Shown here: positions 24,822 through 33,645 of the stretch, in pieces
Position numbering within the stretch: the stretch's first letter is position 1
How the letters are laid out: the number at the start of each line of letters is the position of its first letter
From: Sphingomonas changbaiensis NBRC 104936
GTDB taxonomy: Bacteria > Pseudomonadota > Alphaproteobacteria > Sphingomonadales > Sphingomonadaceae
Reading direction: 5' to 3'
DNA length: 64,000 bases
Assembly: GCF_000974765.1 (NCBI RefSeq)
Contig: NZ_BBWU01000021.1
Coordinates: 62,001 to 126,000, forward strand
Made by a program: the position numbers and the translations under genes
Notes under the pieces: model-generated
Seen by the model: the letters and a program-made list of their open reading frames with translations, nothing else
Databases searched by the model: none
Told to the model about the DNA's origin: nothing

Positions 24822-26799
24822 ATTTGATGCGAAGACTCGCCCGCAGGAACGCGTCGCTCTTGGCGAGCATATCGGCGCGAGTGTTCGCGTCTTCGAGATA
24901 GTGATCGAGCTTTGGATAGAGCGTCAGCTGGACGTTCTTGCCTGCATCGCGCAGCCGATCCGCCATCAGGCGCGATTCGACCACGCGCACGTTCCGATCG
25001 AGCTCGCCGTGGAACAGCATTACCGGAGCCTTGATCGCAGCTGCATTCTGCGCCGGGGAGCCTTCGTGGATATGCGGCCCTGACCCGACAAAGTCGCGGA
25101 TCACCTTCTCTTCGCCGGTGTCCTGGTACTGCTTCTTCAACTCGTCCAGGTCCGTCACCGGTGCGACGGCGACGATCGCCTTGAATAGGTCCGGGGCGAG
25201 AACGCCCGATTGGAGCGCGGCATAGCCGCCATAGGACCAGCCGAAGATCGCCAACTTCGACGGATCGGCGATCCCTTGCGAGACGAGCCAGCGGCCGCTG
25301 TCGGCAACGTCGCCGATCGCCGTCTTCCAGGATTGAAAGCCATTATTCTTGAACCACTGGTCGCCATAGCCGGTCGAGCCGCGGAAGTTCGGCTGAAGGA
25401 CGGCGTAGCCTTTGGCCGCGAAATATTGCGAGAGCCAGTCGAAGCCCCATTCGTCGCGCGCGCCAGGGCCGCCATGCGGCATCACGATGGCGGGCAATCC
25501 CTTGCCCGTCGAGCCGACCGGAAGCGTCAGATATGCCGGAATCAGAGCGCCGTCCGATGCCTTCACCTGCACCGCCTTGACCGGCGCCAGCGTGTAGCCC
25601 TCCAGCTCAGGCCGGCTGAGCAGCAGCGGCCGCATCTGCTTTGTCGCGCGATCGAGCAGGTAGTAGCGGCCCGGATCGGTGTCGCTGCCGGCCCAGATCA
25701 ACAATCGTTGTTCGTCATCGCTGGCGCCTTCGAAGCTGATCAGCGGCGATCCGGGCAGGGCCTTCGAAAGCGATGCCGCCAGGCGCTCCATTGCCGGATC
25801 GAAGTAATGGGCCTGCCGCTTCTCTGTCGCGAAGCTCGCCCCGATCACGCGCCGCTTCCGGCCGAGCGTCAGCGGACCATCGATGTCGACATCGGGACGC
25901 GAAAAGACCTCGGTTTCGGTATTGGTGCCGTCCAATGCGCGCTTGAACAATGCCAACCGGCCATTGTCCTTCTGCAGCCCATAGGCGACGTCGGTCGTCG
26001 GATCGACGATATAGGGATTGAAACCCTCGTTGGTCCGCGTGTCGAGCGTTCCGAGATCCTTCCAGTCGCTGCCGCCTTTCGGCCGGTACATGTATTTGAC
26101 CAGACCGGTTTGGACGTAATCTCCCGTCGTCTGGGAAATCCCGGCAATCCGTACCTCGCCGCTTCCGTCGCTGATGAACTCGGTCGCGCCGATCATGGGG
26201 CGCACGACTGGCTTCGTCTGCAGCGTGCGCGTATCGACGCGCTCCACGCCATAGCCTTCCTTGGTCTTGGTGATCAGCGATCCGGCCTTGGATTCCGGCG
26301 TGTGCCAGCGCCCCATCAGGATTGTGCCATCTTGGCCAGGCAAGAGGTCAACCACGGCTCCGCCGAAGCCGTTGAAATACCAGGCCATGTCGGAATCGCG
26401 CTGGCTCACCATCTTCAGGTTGCTGCCGGTCGCATCGACCGCAATCTGGCGCGACATGCTGACCAGGTAGCCGGATTCCTGACGCAAGGTGAACACATTG
26501 CAAACTAGGCGATCGTTGGCGACCCAGCTGCAGCTGGAGAGCCGTTCGGGATCGCCGCTCGCCATGATCGCGCGCGTGGGCGCGGCGCTTCCATCGACGG
26601 GCACCGTGAACAGCGCATTGCCTTGCATCGCTGCCGGCGCAAGGAACGCCATCGTCTTGCCATCCGGCGACAGGCTGGCATCGGTGACGGACTCGCGCGC
26701 GCCGAACGCCTTTTCGGGCGGGACCTGCTGTGCAAGCGCAAGTGAGGATGCTCCCGCAGCGAGCAGCGCTGCGAGCATCGGAACACGACCAAGCTTCAT
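24820..26799 (-). CDS. Secreted S9 family (prolyl oligopeptidase) peptidase
   Basis: A 659-residue serine peptidase with signal peptide (cut near LALAQ). The N-terminal half is a propeller, starting with SVTDASLSPDGKTMAFLAP. The C-terminal alpha/beta-hydrolase has MPHGGPGARDEWGFD, NFRGSTGYGDQW, the nucleophile elbow FGWSYGGYAALQ, the acid in FHGELDRNV and the histidine in PKLDHYLEDA. This is the DPP/acylaminoacyl-peptidase-like group common in sphingomonads, which trims oligopeptides in the periplasm. All triad residues are present, so it should be active. Confidence 0.92.
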   Translation of the reverse strand: MKLGRVPMLAALLAAGASSLALAQQVPPEKAFGARESVTDASLSPDGKTMAFLAPAAMQGNALFTVPVDGSAAPTRAIMASGDPERLSSCSWVANDRLVCNVFTLRQESGYLVSMSRQIAVDATGSNLKMVSQRDSDMAWYFNGFGGAVVDLLPGQDGTILMGRWHTPESKAGSLITKTKEGYGVERVDTRTLQTKPVVRPMIGATEFISDGSGEVRIAGISQTTGDYVQTGLVKYMYRPKGGSDWKDLGTLDTRTNEGFNPYIVDPTTDVAYGLQKDNGRLALFKRALDGTNTETEVFSRPDVDIDGPLTLGRKRRVIGASFATEKRQAHYFDPAMERLAASLSKALPGSPLISFEGASDDEQRLLIWAGSDTDPGRYYLLDRATKQMRPLLLSRPELEGYTLAPVKAVQVKASDGALIPAYLTLPVGSTGKGLPAIVMPHGGPGARDEWGFDWLSQYFAAKGYAVLQPNFRGSTGYGDQWFKNNGFQSWKTAIGDVADSGRWLVSQGIADPSKLAIFGWSYGGYAALQSGVLAPDLFKAIVAVAPVTDLDELKKQYQDTGEEKVIRDFVGSGPHIHEGSPAQNAAAIKAPVMLFHGELDRNVRVVESRLMADRLRDAGKNVQLTLYPKLDHYLEDANTRADMLAKSDAFLRASLRIK

Positions 26800-26898
26800 T
26801 CTTTCCCCCCTGAACGGACCTGCCTATAGCAGCCCGTCTTGCGACCGAACGCAACCCCCTCGATCCGTTTCGGAGTTGAAAACAATGGCTAAAACCTC

Positions 26899-27891
26899 AT
26901 GAATCGGATCGAACGCCAGCCACCGGAGTGGGCACCGCACGAAAGCGTCTGGATCGGCTTCCCGAGCCATGCCGAGCTCTGGGAAGACGATCTCGATCCG
27001 GCGCGCGCCGAGGTTATCGCCTTTGCCGATGCCGTGCATGCAGGCGGCGCAGGCGAGACGGTGCGCCTGGTCGCGGCCGACCGGGAGTCTGCGGAGGTCG
27101 CCGCGCGCCTTGCCCCGGCCGGAGTCGAGATCGTCACCGCCCCGTTCGGTGACATCTGGCTGCGCGACACCGGACCGATCATCGTCTCGAACGGCGAACG
27201 CCGCGCCGCGCGCTCCTTCCTCTTCAACGGCTGGGGCGGGAAATACCGGCTGGAAGGCGACGACGATCTGGCGCTGCGCCTTGTGGAATCCGGCGGCTTC
27301 GGTGAAGCGCGTCGCTGCAAATATGTGCTCGAAGGCGGCGCAATCGACGTCGACGGCACCGGCCTTGCCGTCACCACCGAGCAGTGCCTGCTCAACCCCA
27401 ATCGCAACCCGGACCTGAGCAAGGCCGAGATCGAGGCGCGGCTGCTCGGCGACCTCGGGCTCGACCGCATCCTGTGGCTCGGGAACGGGCTGCTGAACGA
27501 CCACACCGACGGCCATGTCGACAATCTGGCGCGCTTCGTCGGCGAAGGGCGCATCGCGATCCCTGAACGGGCCGGAGAAGACGACCCGAACGCGGCGGTC
27601 TACCGCGACGCGCAGGCCCGTGCTCGCGCCTTTGGCCTGGACGTCGTCCCGCTTCCCTCGCCTGGCCGCGTGCTCCGCGACGGCGAGATCATCCCGGCCA
27701 GCTACATGAATTTCTATATCGGCAATGCCGCCGTCGTGGTGCCGCTCTACGGCGCGCCGAACGATCAGGCTGCTATCGCCGCGATCCAGCAGCTGTTTCC
27801 GTCGCGCAGGGTTGTTGGCTTCCGCGCCGACCATATCTTGACCGGCGGCGGCAGCTTCCACTGCATCAGCCAGCAAGTGCCTTCATTGTGA
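26899..27891 (+). CDS. aguA: Agmatine deiminase
   Basis: AguA converts agmatine to N-carbamoylputrescine and ammonia. The 330-residue protein has PPEWAPHESVWIGFP, DIWLRDTGPI, LLNDHTDGHVDNLARF (catalytic His) and the C-terminal nucleophile motif GGGSFHCISQQ. Together with aguB downstream it forms the two-step route from arginine-derived agmatine to putrescine. The ATG lies about 100 bp from the divergent peptidase start. Confidence 0.96.
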   Translation: MNRIERQPPEWAPHESVWIGFPSHAELWEDDLDPARAEVIAFADAVHAGGAGETVRLVAADRESAEVAARLAPAGVEIVTAPFGDIWLRDTGPIIVSNGERRAARSFLFNGWGGKYRLEGDDDLALRLVESGGFGEARRCKYVLEGGAIDVDGTGLAVTTEQCLLNPNRNPDLSKAEIEARLLGDLGLDRILWLGNGLLNDHTDGHVDNLARFVGEGRIAIPERAGEDDPNAAVYRDAQARARAFGLDVVPLPSPGRVLRDGEIIPASYMNFYIGNAAVVVPLYGAPNDQAAIAAIQQLFPSRRVVGFRADHILTGGGSFHCISQQVPSL

Positions 27892-27893
27892 CC

Positions 27894-27978
27894 GTCATGC
27901 CGGACTTGATCCGGCATCCACCTTCTTCTTACGGCCGCAGTCAAGGAAAGGTGGACCCCGGATCAAGTCCGGGGTGAC
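27894..27978. repeat. REP-like inverted repeat between aguA and aguB
   Basis: Arms 27894-27922 and 27950-27978 are inverted copies with cores CCGGACTTGATCCGG and CCGGATCAAGTCCGG, ending GTCATGCC / GGGGTGAC. Each arm is also internally palindromic. This sequence type is a widespread alphaproteobacterial intergenic palindrome. It separates two genes that would otherwise be coupled, leaving the aguB ribosome site (GAGGAG) just outside it. Confidence 0.85.
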
Positions 27979-27994
27979 GACCTGAGGAGTGAAG

Positions 27995-28843
27995 ATGACC
28001 GAACTGACCGTCGCCGCCCTGCAACTCGGGCTGCCCGGCCCCGAGGCCGACAACATCGCGCACGTCTCGGAGCTGGTCCGCGAGGCGGCGGCGAAGGGCG
28101 CAAAGGTCATCCTGCCGCCCGAGCTGTTCGAAGGGCCTTATTTCTGCCGGGTCGAGGACGAGGGCCTGTTCTCGAACGCCCGCCCGACGTCGGAGCACCC
28201 GTCCGTCGTCGCCATGCAGAAGCTCGCGGCGGAGTTGGGCGTCTACATCCCGACCAGCTTTTTCGAATGCGACGGGCCGCATCATTACAACAGCCTGGCG
28301 ATGATCGACGACAAGGGCACGATCATGGGCCTCTACCGCAAGAGCCACATTCCGGACGGCCCCGGATATGAGGAAAAATTCTACTTCCGCCCCGGCAACA
28401 CCGGTTTCAAGACTTGGCAGACGCCGCAGGCGACGCTGGGCGTCGGCGTGTGCTGGGACCAATGGTATCCCGAAACCGCGCGCGCGATGATGCTGATGGG
28501 CGCGGAAATCCTGTTTTACCCGACAGCTATCGGCTCGGAGCCGCACGATCCCGATCTCGACACGAGCCGGCTCTGGCGCCGCGCGATGATCGGCCATGCG
28601 GTCTCGAACGTCGTCCCCGTGGTCGCCGCCAACCGCATCGGCACCGAGGACGGCCAGCGCTTCTACGGCCACAGCTTCATCTGCGACGAACGCGGCGACA
28701 TGCTGGCCGAGTTCGGCGCGACCGAAACCGGCGTCCTCACCGCCACGCTCGACCTCGACCAGGTCAAGCGCCACCGCGCCGCCTTCGGCTTCTTCCGCGA
28801 CCGTAGGCCGGAGCTTTACGGCCGGCTGGTCGAGGATCGGTAG
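27995..28843 (+). CDS. aguB: N-carbamoylputrescine amidase
   Basis: A carbon-nitrogen hydrolase (nitrilase superfamily) of 282 residues that releases putrescine, CO2 and ammonia from N-carbamoylputrescine. The Glu-Lys-Cys catalytic set is visible in LPPELFEGPYFC, YRKSHIPDGPGYEEKFYF and GVCWDQWYPE. The ATG at 27995 is chosen over the GTG at 27989 because GAGGAG sits 5 bases before it and overlaps the GTG. Confidence 0.95.
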   Translation: MTELTVAALQLGLPGPEADNIAHVSELVREAAAKGAKVILPPELFEGPYFCRVEDEGLFSNARPTSEHPSVVAMQKLAAELGVYIPTSFFECDGPHHYNSLAMIDDKGTIMGLYRKSHIPDGPGYEEKFYFRPGNTGFKTWQTPQATLGVGVCWDQWYPETARAMMLMGAEILFYPTAIGSEPHDPDLDTSRLWRRAMIGHAVSNVVPVVAANRIGTEDGQRFYGHSFICDERGDMLAEFGATETGVLTATLDLDQVKRHRAAFGFFRDRRPELYGRLVEDR

Positions 28844-28882
28844 GATAAGATCGCGCGAGAGCGGTTTGCGACAGAACCAACC

Positions 28883-28960
28883 CGCTCGTCCCGAGCGAAG
28901 TCGAGGGGCGCTGCACTGCGCCCTTCGAGTACGCGCTTCGCGCTCCGCTCAGGACGAGCG
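28883..28960. repeat. REP-like inverted repeat downstream of aguB
   Basis: CGCTCGTCCCGAGCG near the left end and an inverted CGCTCAGGACGAGCG at the right end bracket an inner pair TCGAGGGGCGC / GCGCCCTTCGA. It is a second, different palindromic family from the one upstream of aguB. It could also fold as a transcript terminator structure. Confidence 0.75.
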
Positions 28961-28983
28961 AGTCTATTTGGGTCCGAACAGCT

Positions 28984-29211
28984 TTAGCGCCGCCGCGCCC
29001 GTTCCTCGCTCACCTTCACCGGGCGGACGCAGCCATTCTCCGTGCGCATGACGGTCAGATAAGCTTCGGCCGGCGGCATTTTGTCGAGACGCTTCAACTT
29101 CGCCTGTTCGGCAATATCGACCGGCGTCGGCTTCTCCTGCCCGCAGATCGGCAACGCCTGTGCGCTTTGCGCCAGGGCGGCGGCGGACAGGGCAATCGCA
29201 ATCAGGCTCAT
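28984..29211 (-). CDS. Small secreted protein of unknown function
   Basis: A 75-residue protein with a short signal peptide (MSLIAIALSAAALAQSAQA). The mature chain has two cysteines (LPICGQEK and NGCVRP) and an Arg-rich end. The start is supported by AAGGAGAG 5 bases upstream. No family recognised. Confidence 0.65.
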   Translation of the reverse strand: MSLIAIALSAAALAQSAQALPICGQEKPTPVDIAEQAKLKRLDKMPPAEAYLTVMRTENGCVRPVKVSEERARRR

Positions 29212-29266
29212 CGCGACTCTCCTTGAGACGTCGCGAAGATATTCCTTTCCGCCGCCTCGGCAAAGT

Positions 29267-29920
29267 TCAGGGCCGGAGCTGCAGCGCCCGTTCGAACACC
29301 GCTTCGAACATCTCGCGCGTCAGCCTCCCGGTGTTCTGATTGTAGCGCGAGCAGTGGTAGCTATCGATCAGCACCTCGCCGCCCGCAAAGCGATACTCGG
29401 CCAGATGCCCGAATTTGCACTCCGACAATTTGCCGCCGAGCGTTCGGACCGCCGATTGATGCGCGATCTGGCCGAGCGCTATGTACACGCGCGCGTTCGC
29501 CACGGCGTCGATCTGCGTCGCCAGAAATGGGCGGCAGTTCGCGATTTCCTGCGGCAGCGGCTTGTTCTCGGGCGGCAGGCACTTGACCGAGTTGCAGATG
29601 ATGATGCCGTGCAGGGCCAGGCCATCGTCAGGATCGGCCCGATACGTGCCGCTCGCAAAGCCGTATTTCAGCAGCGTCTCGAACAGCAGGTCGCCCGCAT
29701 AGTCGCCGGTGAACGGACGACCCGTCCGGTTGGCGCCATGCTTGCCGGGCGCGAGACCGACGATCGCCAGCCACGCATCCGGGTCGCCGAACGCAGGCAC
29801 CGGCGCGTTCCACCAATCGGGATGCTCGACCCGCAGAGCCTCGCGAAAAGCGACCAGCCGCGGGCAGCGCGGGCAGTCGAGCGGCGGCTCGGTCTCAGGA
29901 ATGGGGCTGACGAAAGGCAC
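29267..29920 (-). CDS. Uracil-DNA glycosylase, iron-sulphur type (family 4/5-like)
   Basis: UDG removes uracil from DNA. The 217-residue protein has the N-terminal CPRCPRLVAFRE cysteine cluster typical of Fe-S UDGs, the active-site stretch VGLAPGKHGANRTGRPFTGD, NSVKCLPPENKP and the C-terminal DSYHCSRYN. GTG 29920 is the first plausible start for the domain, though its ribosome site is weak; upstream sequence in frame lies over folK and is not protein-like. It is divergent from folK across 23 bp, so their promoters overlap the neighbouring coding regions. Confidence 0.88.
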   Translation of the reverse strand: MPFVSPIPETEPPLDCPRCPRLVAFREALRVEHPDWWNAPVPAFGDPDAWLAIVGLAPGKHGANRTGRPFTGDYAGDLLFETLLKYGFASGTYRADPDDGLALHGIIICNSVKCLPPENKPLPQEIANCRPFLATQIDAVANARVYIALGQIAHQSAVRTLGGKLSECKFGHLAEYRFAGGEVLIDSYHCSRYNQNTGRLTREMFEAVFERALQLRP

Positions 29921-29943
29921 GCGAAGCGGATAGGCGGATTGCC

Positions 29944-30432
29944 GTGCCCACCTCAAGCTACGTGATCGCGATCGGCTCCAACCGCCCGCACCACCGCCAC
30001 GGCGATCCGGCCGGCGTGGTTCGGGCGGCGGCGCATGCGCTGGGGGAGTTCGGCACCGTTCGGGCTCGCTCGCGCATTTTTGCGACTGCGCCGCTCGGCC
30101 CTGCCGGCCGCAGCTTTGGGAACGCGGTCGCGATTCTGGAAACAGAGCTCGCGCCCCCTGCCCTTCTCGATGTCCTGAAGCAGCTCGAGCGTCGGTTTGG
30201 CCGCCGCCGCGGCCGCCGTTGGGGCGCACGCGTGCTCGATCTCGATATCATCCTCTGGTCGGGCGGCAGCTGGGCCGGGACCGGCCTCACCGTCCCCCAT
30301 CCCGAGTTTCGCAAGCGCCGCTTCGTCCTCGCCCCGCTTGGGCAGGTCGCGCCGCATCTGCGCGACCCGCTGACCGGCCGAACGATACGGCAACTGCTCC
30401 ACGCGGTTGACCGCCGCCGCCCTCGCGCTTAG
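29944..30432 (+). CDS. folK: 6-hydroxymethyl-7,8-dihydropterin pyrophosphokinase
   Basis: FolK transfers pyrophosphate from ATP to hydroxymethyl-dihydropterin in folate synthesis. The 162-residue protein starts at GTG (VPTSSYVIAIGSNRP) and contains the ATP/Mg motif GARVLDLDIILW and the PHPEFRKRRFVLAPL block. A tRNA-Lys gene begins 19 bp after the stop. Confidence 0.95.
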   Translation: MPTSSYVIAIGSNRPHHRHGDPAGVVRAAAHALGEFGTVRARSRIFATAPLGPAGRSFGNAVAILETELAPPALLDVLKQLERRFGRRRGRRWGARVLDLDIILWSGGSWAGTGLTVPHPEFRKRRFVLAPLGQVAPHLRDPLTGRTIRQLLHAVDRRRPRA

Positions 30433-30450
30433 GCAGCACCGGCCTCCAGG

Positions 30451-30526
30451 GGGCCCTTAGCTCAGTCGGTAGAGCAACTGACTTTTAATCAGTAGGTCGC
30501 TGGTTCGAATCCAGCAGGGCTCACCA
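30451..30526 (+). tRNA. tRNA-Lys (anticodon TTT)
   Basis: A 76-base cloverleaf. The acceptor stem GGGCCCT pairs with AGGGCTC (one G-U), the D-loop reads AGCTCAGTCGGTAGAGC, the anticodon arm ACTGA-CTTTTAA-TCAGT gives TTT, the T-arm contains GGTTCGAATCC, and CCA is encoded. Confidence 0.97.
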
Positions 30527-30531
30527 TCGTT

Positions 30532-31710
30532 TCACACCCGCTGCGCGCCGGCCGCACGCACGGCATCCAGCGTCGGATAGCCGTTCACCGCCATCAGCAG
30601 GTCCGCTTCGGCGAGGATCGCGCGGAGCACCGCTGCCGCGCCTTCCGCGCCCGCCAGCGCCATGCCATAGGCATAGGGCCGGCCGATGCCGACTGCCGTT
30701 GCGCCAAGCGCAATCGCCTTGATCACGTCGGTGCCGGAGCGGATGCCAGAATCGAACAGCACCGGCGTCTTGCCCGCTGCCTCCACGACCCCCGGCAGCA
30801 TGTCGATCGCGGCGATCCCGCCATTGGCCTGCCGCCCGCCATGGTTTGAGACGTAGATCGCATCAGCGCCCGTATCGATCGCCCGCCGTGCGTCGTCCGG
30901 GTGGCAGATGCCTTTCAGCACCAGCGGCAGCTTCGTCATGCTCCTGAGCCAGGGCATGTCGTCCCAGGTCAGCACCTTGCCGAACACGGCCGCCCAGGCG
31001 CGGATCGCCGCCGCCGGATCTTCCTCGGGCGGCTTCGGCAGGCTCGCCCGAAAGACAGGGTCGCTGAAATAATTCATCAGCACCGCACCGCGAAGCTGCG
31101 GGAAATTGGCCGTGTTCAGGTCGCGCGGCCGCCAGCCGGTCACCCAGGTATCGAGGGTGACGACGATCGCCTTGTAGCCGGCGGCTTCGGCGCGCTTGAC
31201 CAGACTTTCGGCCAGCGCCTCGTCGCGCGGCGTGTAGAGCTGGAAAAAACCGGGCGTCGCGCCCTGCGCTTCCGCGACTTTCTCCAGCGGATCGTTGGAG
31301 AGCGTCGAAGAACAATAAGGCACGCCTGTCAGCGCCGACGCGCGCGCAGCAGCGAGGTCGCCATGCTGGTCTGGCGTCATGATGCCATTGACGCCGATGG
31401 GGGCCATGAACAGCGGGCTTTTGAGCTTTTGCCCGAACAGCTCGACCGAGAGGTCGCGCTTCGTGCAATCGACCATCATCCGCGGCACCATGCCCCAGTG
31501 GCGAAAAGCAGCCGCGTTCTGGTCCTGCGTCCATTCGTCGCCGCATCCGCCTTGGACGTAGCTCAAGACATGTGGCGGCAGCGCGGCCTGGGCGCGCTTT
31601 TCCAGCGTCGCGAAATCGACCGGGATGGTCGGCAGGATGCCGCTCAGCCCCGCGCCGTAGATCGCGTTCTGCAAATCCCCGAAATGCCCCTCGCCGCCCG
31701 CATAGGCCAT
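30532..31710 (-). CDS. FMN-dependent alpha-hydroxy-acid oxidase (lactate 2-monooxygenase-like)
   Basis: A 392-residue flavoenzyme of the lactate/glycolate oxidase family. SYVQGGCGDEWT near the N-terminus (in place of the usual YxxGGAG), SPLFMAPIGV, the substrate-proton-abstracting motif VSNHGGRQ and FMN phosphate motif DSGIRSGTDVIKA-LGA are visible. The 'GDEWTQDQN' form and length match lactate 2-monooxygenase-like proteins, which oxidise L-lactate to acetate or act as dehydrogenases. The substrate is not proven. It ends 5 bp from tRNA-Lys on the opposite strand. Confidence 0.85.
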   Translation of the reverse strand: MAYAGGEGHFGDLQNAIYGAGLSGILPTIPVDFATLEKRAQAALPPHVLSYVQGGCGDEWTQDQNAAAFRHWGMVPRMMVDCTKRDLSVELFGQKLKSPLFMAPIGVNGIMTPDQHGDLAAARASALTGVPYCSSTLSNDPLEKVAEAQGATPGFFQLYTPRDEALAESLVKRAEAAGYKAIVVTLDTWVTGWRPRDLNTANFPQLRGAVLMNYFSDPVFRASLPKPPEEDPAAAIRAWAAVFGKVLTWDDMPWLRSMTKLPLVLKGICHPDDARRAIDTGADAIYVSNHGGRQANGGIAAIDMLPGVVEAAGKTPVLFDSGIRSGTDVIKAIALGATAVGIGRPYAYGMALAGAEGAAAVLRAILAEADLLMAVNGYPTLDAVRAAGAQRV

Positions 31711-31801
31711 CGCCGTCTCCCGCCTTGTTCACGGCAGGATGGGGGATCGGCAGGAACTCGGCAAGACGGCAGAAAAACAGGCGCGGCGATCACAGTCAGC
31801 G

Positions 31802-32689
31802 TCAACCGACGCGCGTCTCCGAACGACCAGTTTCTTCGCCCGCGATCAGCAATGCGCCCGCCAACCCCGTGTCATCGCCCAGCGCCGGCGGCACGACAAA
31901 GCCGGGCGCTTCGACTTCGGGATAGATCGCATAGCCGTTCAAGCTGCGGGCCAGTACTTCCCGCACACGCGCGTGCAGGCCAGCCGCTTTCGCGACACCG
32001 CCGCCAAGGACGATGCGGCGAGGCGCGGCGATCGAGACGATGCCGGCAAGCAGCTGGCCAAGATAGCCGGCGATCAGTGCGTGGCCCGGATGGTCCGCCG
32101 GCAGCAGATCGAGGCTTGCGCCGAACCGCCGCCGGATCGCCGGCCCGCTCGCCAGCCCCTCGGCGCAATCGCGATGATAGGGGCAGACCGACGGAAAGTC
32201 GTCCGCCGGCGCGCGCACCAGCGCGACATGGCCCATTTCCGGATGACTTGCCCCGGGCGCGGGCCGCCCGTTCAGGATCAGCGCGCCGCCGATGCCGGTA
32301 CCGACGGTCAGGTAGACGCCGCAATCTGCTCCACGCAGCGCGCCCAGCGCCGCTTCCGCCCGTCCGGCGACGTTGACGTCCGTATCGAGCAGGAGCGGCA
32401 CGCCCAGCACCGCCATCGCCGCGCCGATATCGAAGTCCCGCCAGCCGGGCTTCGGCGTCCCGCGCAACCGGCCATAATCGGGATCGTCCCGGCCGATCGC
32501 GACCGGGCCGAATGCGCCAATCCCGATCGCGGCGATCGGGGAGCCACGGCGAAAATAGCCGACGATCCGCGCGAAGCTTTTATCCGGCCCTTCGGTGGCG
32601 AACGTCTCGCTTTCGCCGATCCGGCCGTCGGGCGTCCCGCGACCGACGCGGATCTTCGTGCCCCCCAGTTCCACTCCACCGACCAGCAC
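31802..32689 (-). CDS. ROK-family sugar kinase, probable fructokinase
   Basis: A 295-residue ROK kinase with the phosphate loop GGVELGGTKIRVG, the second loop YLTVGTGIGGALI, and the ROK zinc site made of HPEMGH and CPYHRDCAEGLASGP. The CPYHxDCxEG form of the zinc motif is the one seen in bacterial fructokinases (Mak/ScrK-like), which phosphorylate fructose to fructose-6-phosphate. The catalytic Asp sits in LLLDTDVNVAG. It is divergent from the Crp/Fnr gene across 104 bp. Confidence 0.85.
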   Translation of the reverse strand: MLVGGVELGGTKIRVGRGTPDGRIGESETFATEGPDKSFARIVGYFRRGSPIAAIGIGAFGPVAIGRDDPDYGRLRGTPKPGWRDFDIGAAMAVLGVPLLLDTDVNVAGRAEAALGALRGADCGVYLTVGTGIGGALILNGRPAPGASHPEMGHVALVRAPADDFPSVCPYHRDCAEGLASGPAIRRRFGASLDLLPADHPGHALIAGYLGQLLAGIVSIAAPRRIVLGGGVAKAAGLHARVREVLARSLNGYAIYPEVEAPGFVVPPALGDDTGLAGALLIAGEETGRSETRVG

Positions 32690-32793
32690 GCTCGCGACCG
32701 CTTCCCTTACCGTCCGGCCTCACGGCCTAGCCGCAACAGCGGGGAACGCAAAGCAGACAGGCAACGATCGTCGGACCGGCCGGTTTTGAGCTT

Positions 32794-33531
32794 ATGCAGG
32801 ATTCGCTTTCCGGACCCAGCACGGCCGGTGACGCCGTGTTTCGCTTGCCCCTGTTCTCGGACCTGACGCCCGAACTGGCCAATCGCCTCCTCGCCCGGGC
32901 ACAAATGGTTCGCCGCCGCAAGGATGCGATCCTCTTTGCGGAAGGTGCGCCGGCCGATCAGGTCTTCATCCTGATGCGCGGCAGCGTGGAGCTCACGAAG
33001 CTCGACGGAGGCAGCGACTGCGGCGTCATGCTGCTGTCGCGCGGCGACATATTCTCGCTGGGCGCCGCGATCAGCGATGAGCCCCACCTCACTTCGGCGC
33101 GCGCGCTCAGTCCCGTGATCCTCCTTTCGATGCCGGCCGAGGCTTTGCGCGAGGAAGCGTCGCGCTCGCCCGCGATCGCGCTTCGCCTGCTTATCACCCT
33201 CTCGGGACAGTGGCGGACGGCGACACGCCACATCATCGACCTCAAATGCCGCACCGCCGCGCAGCGCGTCGGCGCCTTTTTTCTGCGCCTGGTCGACAAT
33301 CGTGGCGAAAGCGCCGACCGAGCGGAGTTGCTCGTTCCGAAGTCGCGGGTGGCGGCGCGATTGGGAATTTCGCCCGAGACGTTGTCGCGCAGCCTGCACA
33401 CGCTCGCGGAGAAAGGTCTGGTTGTGCGCGGTCCCCAGATCCGCGTCACCGATCGAGCGGCGGTCGAACATTTCTGCGCTCTCACTGAACTGGACGGCGG
33501 CGAAGCGCACCTTGGCGTCCGCGCGCTTTGA
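32794..33531 (+). CDS. Crp/Fnr-family transcriptional regulator
   Basis: A 245-residue regulator: cNMP-binding-type beta-barrel (LFSDLTPELANRLLARAQ, FAEGAPADQVFILMRGSVELTK), a dimerisation helix and a C-terminal winged helix with recognition helix RLGISPETLSRSLHTL. The E-x2-SR in that helix is what FNR-type proteins use to read TTGAx...xTCAA half-sites. The N-terminus lacks the four-cysteine cluster of FNR, so it is not an Fe-S oxygen sensor; it resembles Dnr/NnrR or CooA-like members. A matching box lies 4 bp after its stop (33536-33549). Confidence 0.88.
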   Translation: MQDSLSGPSTAGDAVFRLPLFSDLTPELANRLLARAQMVRRRKDAILFAEGAPADQVFILMRGSVELTKLDGGSDCGVMLLSRGDIFSLGAAISDEPHLTSARALSPVILLSMPAEALREEASRSPAIALRLLITLSGQWRTATRHIIDLKCRTAAQRVGAFFLRLVDNRGESADRAELLVPKSRVAARLGISPETLSRSLHTLAEKGLVVRGPQIRVTDRAAVEHFCALTELDGGEAHLGVRAL

Positions 33532-33535
33532 GCGC

Positions 33536-33549
33536 TTGACCCAGGTCAA
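33536..33549. promoter_or_regulatory. FNR/Dnr-type box upstream of the EF-hand gene
   Basis: TTGACCCAGGTCAA is a perfect TTGAC-N4-GTCAA palindrome. It is centred about 103 bp upstream of the next start codon and just behind the gene for an FNR-type regulator whose recognition helix fits this class of site. Confidence 0.7.
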
Positions 33550-33645
33550 TTCTGGGAGCGGCCGGGCGCGCCCGCCGTTGACTTAGTGCAAGCCGATAGC
33601 GCGGCGTCACGCTGCCGCATGGCGCACAATCAAAGGAGATGTATC

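Noticed and set aside
29921-30229. N-terminal extension of the uracil-DNA glycosylase
   Set aside because: It would run antisense through folK and consists of Arg/Gly/Ser-rich non-protein-like sequence.
30451-31710. tRNA-Lys as an attachment site for a genomic island
   Set aside because: No integrase, no direct repeat of the tRNA 3' end and no change of gene character were seen nearby.
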